From contig UESW01003902.1 of the NCBI GenBank assembly GCA_900491605.1, positions 1,723,362 through 1,787,361 of the forward strand: a stretch of 64,000 nt of DNA, in the 5' to 3' direction. Shown here one piece after another: positions 57,401 to 64,000 of this stretch. Source of the stretch: Calamus simplicifolius. Taxonomy: Eukaryota; Streptophyta; Magnoliopsida; Arecales; Arecaceae. A program made the position numbers and the translations under genes. The notes below the pieces were generated by a model. That model saw only the letters and a program-made list of their open reading frames with translations. It did no database searches and was not told the origin of the DNA. Each line of letters opens with the position of its first letter. Position 1 is the stretch's first letter.

Positions 57401-60400
57401 GGAGCCCTATCTGCAACGCCCTCCTCCCATCAACCCGAAGATTCCCCGGAACAAAAATCTCTACTGCCGCTACCACCGGGACCATGGCCACAACACCGAC
57501 GACTGCCGGCAGCTGAAGAAAGCATTGAAGACCTCATTCAACGAGGCCATCTGGGAAGTTTGTCCAAAGGAACAACCCGGGAGCTCCTGGCCCATCAGCG
57601 CCCGCACCGCCAGTGATCGATAACGCCCCGACGGAGAAGACAGTGGCGATGATTTCCTGGGGGGCAGGAGGCCCGTCGAAGAGACCAAGGGGGAGGGGGG
57701 AGTCGAAGCTGTAATTCCTTTTTTCGAAAAGGACTTGGAGGGGGTTGTAAATAAAGATGATGATAGCGTCGTCGTATCCATGACGATTGCTAAACACCCT
57801 GTAAAAAGAATCCTAGTCGACAGTGGAAGCTCCGTAGATGTTTTGAACTACGATGCCTTTGTTCGCATGAATCTGTCGCATGATCTACTTCAACCTGTCG
57901 CCACGCCTTTGATGGGATTCACAGGAGATTTCGTGAGGGTCGAAGGGGAAATTACTCTTCCCGTGACGGCTGGAACGGCTCCGTGCCAAAGCACTGTCCT
58001 TATAAAATTTTTGGTGGTCCGTGTGCCCCTGGCGTACAACGCGATTCTTGGGAGGCCCGGGCTCAACCTCTTGGATGCCGTCATATCCACCAAGCGGCTC
58101 CTTGTGAGGTTCCCAACCAGCAGAGGGGTCGGCGAGATGCGAGGAGAGCAGGGCCTACCGGCGCTTTGCTATCACTTGGCCCCTAGTCCCCAGGAGGCAG
58201 CCCCTGCACCGCCATCTGCACCGACATCCGAGGCCCTTGACCCACGAGACTTGGAGAGGAGGGGGGAACCGGCCGAGCGGCTGCTCACTTTCCCCCTCGG
58301 GGAGGACCCCGTGCAGACGGTTCGAGTTGGAGCCTTACTTCCGGACGAAGCTCGTGACCGGCTCCTTACCTTTCTGCGGGCCAACGCCGACGTCTTCGCA
58401 TGGTCTGCGTCCGACATGCCCGGGATCCCGGAGGAGGTGATTACACATCAGCTCAACATTCGACCGGAGTGCCGGCCCGTCAGACAGAAGAAAAGGAGTT
58501 TTGCCCCGGACCGGCAGAAGGCTGTTGACGAGGAGGTGCGGAAGCTGCTGGCGGCTGGCCACATCCGCGAGGTGCGCTACCCCGACTGGTTGGCGAACGT
58601 CGTGATGGTTCGCAAGGCCAGTGGAAGCTGGAGAATGTGCGTGGATTTCACCGACCTCAATAAGGCGTGTCCCAAGGACAGCTTCCCGCTGCCCCGAATC
58701 GACCAGCTGGTAGACGCCACCTCCGGGCACGGGACGCTCAGTTTCATGGATGCGTTCTCGGGGTATAATCAAATCAAGATGAGCCCAGCAGATGAAGAAG
58801 CGACCTCCTTTGTCACGGAGAAGGGGATCTACTGTTACAGGGTGATGCCCTTTGGACTGAAAAACGCCGGGCTACTTACCAAAGATTAATGAACAAGGTT
58901 TTTGAAGATCAGCTGGGGCGCAACATGGAGGTATATGTGGATGACATGCTGACCAAGAGCACCAATGCAGAAGACCATGTAGCTGACCTCGAGGAGACTT
59001 TCAACAATCTGCGCCGGTACCGGATGAAGCTCAACCCCACAAATGCGCCTTCGGAGTAGCAGCGGGCAAGTTCCTGGGTTTCATGGTGACCCAGCGCGGG
59101 ATCGAAGCCAACCCCGACAAGATCAGAGCCATCCTGGAGATGCGGCCTCCAGCCAGCAAGAAGGAGGTGCAGCGCCTGACGGGGAGGGTGGCGGCCTTGA
59201 GTCGTTTCATGTCAAGGTCGGCGGAGAGGTGCCTACCTTTCTTCAAGGCGCTGCGCAAGATCAACGGCTTCGAGTGGACGAAAGAGTGTCAGGGCTCCTT
59301 TGAAGAATTGAAGCAGTTTCTCTCCACTCCTCCGCTGTTGTCCAAGCCTGAAAATGGAGAAGAGCTCTTTTTATATCTGGCCGCTTCCCCCGAGGCTGTT
59401 AGCTCGTGCTTGTGCGCATGGATGCTGACGGAGCCCAGAAGCCAATCTATTATACCAGCAAAGTACTCCATGACGCTGAGACCAGGTATTCAAAAACTGA
59501 GAAGATTATCTTCGCCTTGGTGGTCTCTACTCAGCGCCTTCGGCCTTACTTTCAAGCCCATCCCATCGTGGTGCTTACGGACCAGCCCCTACGAGCTATC
59601 TTGTCTCGCCCCGACACCTCCGGCCGGTTGGCTAAATGGGCCATCAAGCTAAGCGAGTTCGACCTGTCCATCCGGCCAAGGTCAGCCATGAAGTCCCAGG
59701 TGTTGGCAGATTTCCTAGTCGAATGCTCCTGGACCGAGAAGGACGTTCGTCTTCCCCGACGTTTAAGAACGGTGGCTTGGCGTCATCAGATATGACTGAT
59801 CACAGCGTCGTCAGAAAAGGTAACGGCAGATACTGTCATTTCCCCACCCCCGGGACCCCTCGGGGTCGGGGGGTGGGGTCATTATTTCTTAACCCCGAGG
59901 CCCCCATCGGTCTCGGGGTGCATTGTCATTTCCCCACCCCCGGGACCCCCTCGGGGTCGGGGGTGGGGTCATCATTCTTAACCCCGAGGCCCCACCGGTC
60001 TCGGGGTGCACTGTCATTTCCCCACTCCCGGGACCCCCTCGGGGTCGGGGGGTGGGGTCATCATTTCTTAACCCCGAGGCCCCCACCGGTCTCGAGGTGC
60101 ACTGTCATTTCCCCACCCCCGGGACCCCCTCGGGGTCGGGGGGTAGGGTCATCATTTCTTAACCCTGAGGCCCCCACCGGTCTTGGGGTGCACTATCATT
60201 TCCCCACCCCCGGGACCCCCTCGGGGTCGGGGGTGGGGTCATCATTTCTTAACCCCGAGGCCCCATCGGTCTCGGGTGCATTGTCATTTCCCCACCCTCG
60301 GGATCCCCTCGGGGTCGGGGGTGGGGTCATCATTTCTTAACCCCGGGGCCCCCACCGGTCTCGGGGTCTCGGGGTACTCCAGCATTTTCACTCCCCTGGG

Positions 60401-63400
60401 ACCCTCTCCGATCTCGAGATGCAACTTAGCCGCCAAGGAAAACGACAGCCCCAGGCCGCATGGTACTCACACGTGATTCTCAGTACATCCGTGATTGCAC
60501 CCCGTTACGGAGGGTCATACCTCATAATGAGGTATGGGGCATTGCATGTCCCTGTACACGGCCATGCCTTGCTACGGCGTACGGTTCGCTACCACTCGCA
60601 ACTGTGCTCGATCTCGTCAGCCGACGGCGCGCACTGCATGCCTTCGCGGCCGCTGGACACGTATGATGTCACGTCAACAAGAGGTACGAGGATGTCTCCG
60701 GCACGTGTAGCTACGGTACGAAGGCGATCTCCTCAGATTGTAAGATAAGGTATTCGGACAAATATAAAGGCATGGGCTAGCGCCGTAAGTGGCATCTGAA
60801 CTCTGATTTTTCTAAGCTTTCTTCCTCCCAGCAAAAACCCTAACCGCCTCAGCTCCTCTTCGCTGGAGCGGTTCTTTGTCTGAGCCCAAGCGACTGACTT
60901 GATCGTCGAAGGGTTCCCGCCGGCGCCAACAATCCCTGAGGACTTTCTTGCAGGACTTCGAGGAAAAGGACGTCCGTCTTCCTCGACGTTTAAGAACGGT
61001 GGCTTGGCGTCATCACCATTAATCATTATTCTAGACAAGCATGATGGCTAAAGAACAGGGCTGGCATGAAGACATAGGTTCCAATGCTTTGAGCATTTCT
61101 CAAAATCAATCAAGTTGTAATTCAAACATATTTTGTCCTCGTTCCTTTTTTTTTCCGAAAGGATATATTAATCTTAAAGTTTATACCATAGTGGTAGTTA
61201 ACGGCCATCGCAAGGAAAATAAAACAGCTCTTCTCAAATTTTTGCGCGACATGTAAATGTAAGACAAAATATATATTATTGAGAAACTATATATTTTGTC
61301 TTACATTTGCATGTCCCACAAAATATATGTTCTCAAGAAACTATCGATCAAATAAATATTCTTGAGAAACTAAAACTAGATTTTGACTGGTTTTTGAACC
61401 AAAAAAAAAAGGTTTCTTCAAAGGCATAAAGATAAAAGCATAGGTAAGGTTTTAAATAGTTATAATTTATAACTTCTAATTATGTCATCATTTTCCTTGA
61501 AAAGAAATCAAATCTACAAATTCTCAATTCCAGGTAGGATTCGACTGACCATCAGTTTTAAAAAGCTCGAATACTTGAGACTTCATGAATTTTATCTCAG
61601 TATTTATTGTATCAGTCATATCATCCTCTGCTCAGCTATTTTATTCACCACCACATTTGCTACGAGGTGGGGAAAAGAAACAATCCAGAAACATAAATAT
61701 AGGCATGTATCAACTGAGCCATGTAGTTGGGAAAAGGCTCAGATGAGTTGAGTTGAGTTGAGTTGAAATCAACTGAGCACATGACTTTTGAAAAAAAGAA
61801 GAAAAAAAAAAGACATCGAGTGACCCCCGAGGAAGATGAAACCAAACAAACAGCTAAAGCTACAACTGATCACAAATTGTTGCATCAATGTTTACACAAG
61901 TATTCAGTTTTATTTTTTGTATTAGTGGTTAGATTAGGCTGAGCATCAGTATTAAAAAGCTCGATTTTTGACACGTCATAGAATTAAATCTCAGCGTCTA
62001 TTGATATTGATATCATCATCTGCTCAGTCAAATCAGCCATACCGGTGATAACGTTAACCTGAAGTCCCTATTTAATTATTTACATAATTATTATCATACA
62101 TGAATATGATGCTTGAAGGAGATGGCCACAGAGAAATAAGCTCCAATACCTTGTTACACACACACAGTACAACACAACACATAGTTTGTCTATTTTGTTT
62201 GGTTACTTACATTTGCATTTAGCATACCTGATAAATTTTATTCTATCAAATTAAATGCACAAGTAATTTAAATTAGATTAATTATAATAGGTAGAACTGT
62301 CTACAAGATGTAACCATTTTTTTACCAGAACTGATATATGCATTTAAGCAAATCAACTTACATCACTTCATGAAGACATAAAAGTTACCTTAAGTCACAC
62401 ACAAACTCATAAAACTATATTTACAAATATAAATGCTACAAGTTAATGTTTGACTATGAATTAACATTTTTCTAAATGTTTTACTAACCATGATGCTCCT
62501 TATAGTTTTTTTTTTTTTTCCTCACAAACCAGCACATCGAGACAGCTTGGTGTTACACAGTTTGTACAATGAACCCGTAATGACATGGGCACAATATGCT
62601 TGCATCAGAACAAACACATAGTTATCAGAATGACTGCAAGAAGATACAATGCCGAATAGCCCATTCATTTTAACTCCTTTCAGGATTTTTACCAATTTTA
62701 AAAACTGAAATGGAGGCTAAAATTTGACCAAGCATCAGCTTTAAAAAGCTCGATTTTTGAGACTTCAAAGATATTGATCTCAGAACTAATTATATCATCA
62801 TTTGCTTGGTCAGATCATCAACCATTAAGCTCCCAAAAAAAATTACATAGTTTGCAGCTTTATTTCTCGATTGTTAGACAATATCCTTCACCATTATTAG
62901 ATGAAACCTATTCAATCAACTTAATGAACTTAAAAATATGCTAAGAACATCAGTCCAACCTAGATAGTCCTTTGATAAATGATCCAATCCTTCTTTACTT
63001 GCACAATAGATTTTGGTCATTAAAGAATTTCATCTTATGAATTTTAAAGTGTTGAAAAAGATAACAGGCATTAGCATTCATTTGAAGAAAAAAAAATGCT
63101 TATTGTCCGTTGTGGTCTATTTTTGTTAAATCTTAGATAAAATAATGCTGTACCACAAAAAACTATGGTACAACTAGACCAAAACATATTCTAAAACCAA
63201 ATATCATCAACCATTGCCTTCTAAAAATCCTGAGGTCTTCTTGTAGAGGAGAAAAGAAGGAAGCATGTAAGCTAAAAACATAGAAATATATAACCATATT
63301 GACATCGGAATCAGCCATTATTCTTGTTTCCGGAAAAAAATAAAAAACCCATAGTAGAGGTAATTGTTACTGGTTATATGTCAATTCTCCATACCACCTA

Positions 63401-63925
63401 CCTCTATAGGTTAAATTGGACAAAATTCAATTCTAATGTGACACTTAATGAAAAATGCAGGAAAAAAAAAGCAAAATACTCTGTAAGAAAGAACGACAGC
63501 CAAGATGAATTAGAAACCGATTTGACTTTTCGAGCAAAACATAAAATCAAAGGAGCAAAAATATAAAGAAGGGAGAAAAGGCGTCACCTTCACCACAGGG
63601 GACTTCCTGGTGGTGATGTGAAGAACTTTGGTGGGCATTCTCACCGGTCCCTTGACCCTCAGCCTCTTGTCCTTCGCTCCCCTCACCAGATCCGCACAAA
63701 CTACAGCGAATAGCACGTAGAAACAATAAAATCAATCAAAAGATCAAAATGAATCCAAAAAAAAAAAAAAAAACACATGATCGGAACGACGAGTGAGATG
63801 GATTGGGGGGTACCCTTCTCGAGATTCTTGACGTTCTTAGAGGAGAGGGTGATTCGAATGCGGTGGAGCTGTTCCTGGGGTTCCTCCAACCCCGGCTTCG
63901 TGGGCTTCATCGCAGCATAAGCCAT
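54433..63925 (-). CDS. RPS20: 40S ribosomal protein S20 (uS10), three coding exons
   Basis: Small-subunit ribosomal protein of the cytosolic 40S particle. Exons on the minus strand: 63925-63814 (MAYAAMKPTKPGLEEPQEQL to KNLEK), 63700-63588 (CADLVRGAKDKRLRVKGPVR, MPTKVLHITTRKSP), 54574-54433 (TNTWDRFELRVHKRVIDLF to VTIADP, stop TGA). Splice sites are GT-AG and phases join exactly; predicted length is 122 residues, normal for the family. Intron 1 is 113 bp, intron 2 is 9.0 kb and holds three snoRNA-like genes and a gypsy element. Single bases appear missing at about 63,598-63,601 (C run on the coding strand) and 54,492-54,493 (A run); both fit the base-run shortening seen across the window. Telomere-like box in the 5' leader, as is usual for this class. 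Confidence 0.93.
54731..54735. other. Target-site duplication of element 2, left copy
   Basis: CCATT, identical to 61,016-61,020 at the other end. Five bases is the normal Ty3/gypsy duplication. Confidence 0.9.
54736..55968 (+). repeat. 5' LTR of element 2
   Basis: 1,233 bp. TATA box at 55,720-55,726 (AATATAAAGGC), followed by AAAAACCCTAACC, a telomere-box-like word, about 70 bases downstream. U3 holds a ~89-bp tandem array. Divergence from the 3' LTR includes indels of up to about 25 bases, so the insertion is not recent. Confidence 0.92.
54781..55325. repeat. ~89-bp tandem array in the 5' LTR of element 2
   Basis: Six units containing TGTCATTTCCCCACCCCCGG, GACCCCCTCGGGGTCGGGGG, GGGTCATCATTTCTTAACCC and CGAGGCCCCCACCGGTCTCG. 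GACCCC...GGGGTC within each unit is an inverted repeat. Open frames across it are artefacts of composition. Confidence 0.93.
55969..55990 (+). other. Putative primer-binding site of element 2
   Basis: GATTGGCGCGCCAGGAAGGG directly after the LTR end, matching the equivalent site in element 1 except for one base. Confidence 0.7.
56052..57623 (+). pseudogene. Element 2 gag (broken)
   Basis: Starts MVTTRTKGVSAGRAGGSAAG, parallel to element 1 gag. The gag core is well preserved at 56,850-57,170: AWYSRLPPRSIDSFRQLERA, EPLRDYVARFKEAALEVYNL, VATLALKRGLRPSRFAY. The zinc-knuckle-like LYCRYHRDHGHNTDDCRQLK is at about 57,450-57,520. Three or more frame changes separate these blocks; a C12 run near 56,130 is one likely site. 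Confidence 0.88.
57735..59738 (+). pseudogene. Element 2 pol: protease, RT and first RNase H, truncated
   Basis: Protease with HPVKRILVDSGSSVDVLNYD (57,790-57,850). RT with KKRSFAPDRQKAVDEEVRKL, VMVRKASGSWRMCVDFTDLN, FPLPRIDQLVDATSG, FGLKNAG (58,850) and VYVDDMLTKS (58,930). First RNase H: SKVLHDAETRYSKTEKIIFA, VVLTDQPLRAILSRPDTSGR, ending VLADFLVECSW at about 59,733. Single-base losses at about 58,868, 59,040 and 59,411 each look like a shortened base run; correcting for these it would be almost open. The second RNase H and integrase are deleted. Confidence 0.9.
59736..59788 (+). repeat. LTR 3'-end fragment joined head-to-tail to the 3' LTR
   Basis: GAGAAGGACGTTCGTCTTCC through CGTCATCA matches the last ~50 bases of the element LTR (55,914-55,968). 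The next base starts the full 3' LTR. The word GAGAAGGACG is shared between the pol sequence and the LTR, a likely microhomology at the deletion junction. Confidence 0.85.
59789..61015 (+). repeat. 3' LTR of element 2
   Basis: 1,227 bp. Same array (six units, about 59,832-60,370), TATA box at 60,763-60,769, AAAAACCCTAACC downstream, and the same end. It lacks about 25 bases present in the 5' LTR just before ATGCAACTTAGCC. Followed by the CCATT duplication (61,016-61,020). Confidence 0.92.
61249..61314. repeat. 27-bp inverted repeat (hairpin) in RPS20 intron 2
   Basis: Arms 61,249-61,275 and 61,288-61,314 pair at 26 of 27 positions around a 12-base loop (TTATTGAGAAAC). The arm begins ACATGTAAATGTAAGAC. 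Nearby sequence repeats loop-like words (TTCTTGAGAAAC at about 61,360). Could be a very short MITE or a small-RNA-type hairpin. Confidence 0.85.
61545..61635 (-). ncRNA. C/D-box snoRNA-like gene 1 (U36-like), RPS20 intron 2
   Basis: Transcribed with RPS20 on the minus strand. Box C is AGGATGA (61,621-61,627; one change from ATGATGA), D' CTGA at 61,597-61,600, box D CTGA at 61,552-61,555, with a short terminal stem CTGA/TCAG. The guide CGAGCTTTTTAA precedes box D at the same distance as in the other two copies. The weakest of the three because box C and the stem are degraded. Confidence 0.65.
61745..61764. repeat. (GAGTT)4 microsatellite
   Basis: Four GAGTT units in RPS20 intron 2. Confidence 0.9.
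61939..62027 (-). ncRNA. C/D-box snoRNA-like gene 2 (U36-like), RPS20 intron 2
   Basis: Minus-strand, 89 nt. Perfect 7-bp terminal stem CTGAGCA/TGCTCAG. Box C ATGATGA (62,013-62,019), D' CTGA (61,991-61,994), C'-like ATGACGT, box D CTGA (61,946-61,949). Directly upstream of box D, CGAGCTTTTTAA is complementary over 12 bases to TTAAAAAGCTCG of eukaryotic 18S rRNA. With the fifth-base rule the target is the first A of the AAAAA run, as I recall the position guided by U36 in other eukaryotes. Confidence 0.85.
62725..62812 (-). ncRNA. C/D-box snoRNA-like gene 3 (U36-like), RPS20 intron 2
   Basis: Minus-strand, 88 nt, the best formed copy. Perfect 10-bp terminal stem TGACCAAGCA/TGCTTGGTCA. Box C ATGATGA (62,795-62,801), D' CTGA (62,780-62,783), C'-like TTGAAGT, box D CTGA (62,735-62,738). 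Same 12-base 18S guide before box D as copies 1 and 2. The D'-side sequence differs among copies, so any second target would differ. Confidence 0.88.
62813..63587. other. Rest of RPS20 intron 2 near exon 2
   Basis: AT-rich intron sequence; no further snoRNA boxes, ORF or transposon ends recognised. Confidence 0.5.
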
Positions 63926-64000
63926 CTAACACTCCTTTGCGATCGTCCGACGAGAGAGACCAGGGAAGAGAGCCCTAACCCTAGGCGGAGCGGTGGTACG
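63926..64000 (-). promoter_or_regulatory. RPS20 5' leader with telomere-like box
   Basis: On the minus strand CCTAGGGTTAGGGCTC (plus-strand 63,970-63,985) contains TAGGGTT, the telo-box typical of plant ribosomal-protein genes, followed by a pyrimidine-rich stretch (CTCTCTTCCC, TCTCTCTCG) ahead of the ATG. The core promoter lies outside the window. Confidence 0.7.

Larger units (their letters stand above)
54736..61015 (+). mobile_element. Internally deleted Tat-type gypsy element 2, in RPS20 intron 2
   Basis: Plus-strand element, antisense to its host gene. LTRs 54,736-55,968 and 59,789-61,015 run from TGATATGACTGATC (3' LTR lacks the first T) to GGCGTCATCA. Between them are PBS, gag, protease, RT and first RNase H, all of the same type as element 1. 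The second RNase H, integrase and polypurine region are missing; the coding sequence runs straight into about 50 bases of LTR 3' end, followed at once by the 3' LTR. Flanked by CCATT on both sides, so the outer ends stem from one integration event. Confidence 0.93.

Noticed and set aside
1..64000. tRNA and rRNA genes
   Set aside because: I looked for A/B-box and acceptor-stem patterns and for rRNA words by eye and saw no convincing case; a tRNAscan-SE run would decide.

Overview
The window looks like nuclear DNA of a flowering plant, most likely a monocot. A palm is my guess from the general character of the LINE and gypsy elements, and the sequence does not prove it. The support is GT-AG introns, a plastid-targeted transketolase, a plant-type uS10/RPS20 gene, plant L1-type LINEs with a DUF4283-like ORF1, and Tat-lineage Ty3/gypsy elements. 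Only two genes look like working host genes; most of the rest is transposon-derived.

Layout. (1) 1-15 kb is a graveyard of one L1-type LINE family: two long minus-strand copies (1-4.4 kb, cut by the window edge, and 7.75-13.75 kb, near full length), four 5'-truncated plus-strand 3' ends and one roughly 70-bp minus-strand stub with a clean target-site duplication. (2) 15-23 kb is AT-rich intergenic DNA with microsatellites and small repeats. (3) 23.1-26.9 kb is a seven-exon plastid transketolase gene on the plus strand. (4) 27.6-33.3 kb holds a decayed LINE, a probable solo gypsy LTR, LINE scraps and a 585-bp foldback MITE. (5) 33,719-47,479 is a 13.8-kb Tat-type Ty3/gypsy element on the minus strand. 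It has gag, protease, RT, two RNase H domains, integrase, tandem arrays in both LTRs, a second tandem array downstream of integrase, and a plus-strand antisense gene with its own TATA box, introns and poly(A) signal. (6) 48.1-53.1 kb is a 5'-truncated EPSP synthase pseudogene whose last exon is split by two adjacent Tourist-like MITEs. (7) 54,433-63,925 is the RPS20 gene on the minus strand. Its 9-kb second intron contains three C/D-box snoRNA-like sequences (U36-like 18S guide), a near-perfect hairpin, and a 6.3-kb internally deleted gypsy element inserted antisense to the gene.

Two points cut across the window. First, the transketolase and RPS20 genes and the second gypsy element all have single-base losses that can be read as homopolymer shortening (nine noted, no compensating changes). 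I think these are mainly base-calling or assembly errors, so both host genes are probably intact. Second, the RPS20 intron couples a housekeeping host gene to a snoRNA cluster, so the retrotransposon there lies inside a transcription unit that makes both a ribosomal protein and probable rRNA-modification guides.
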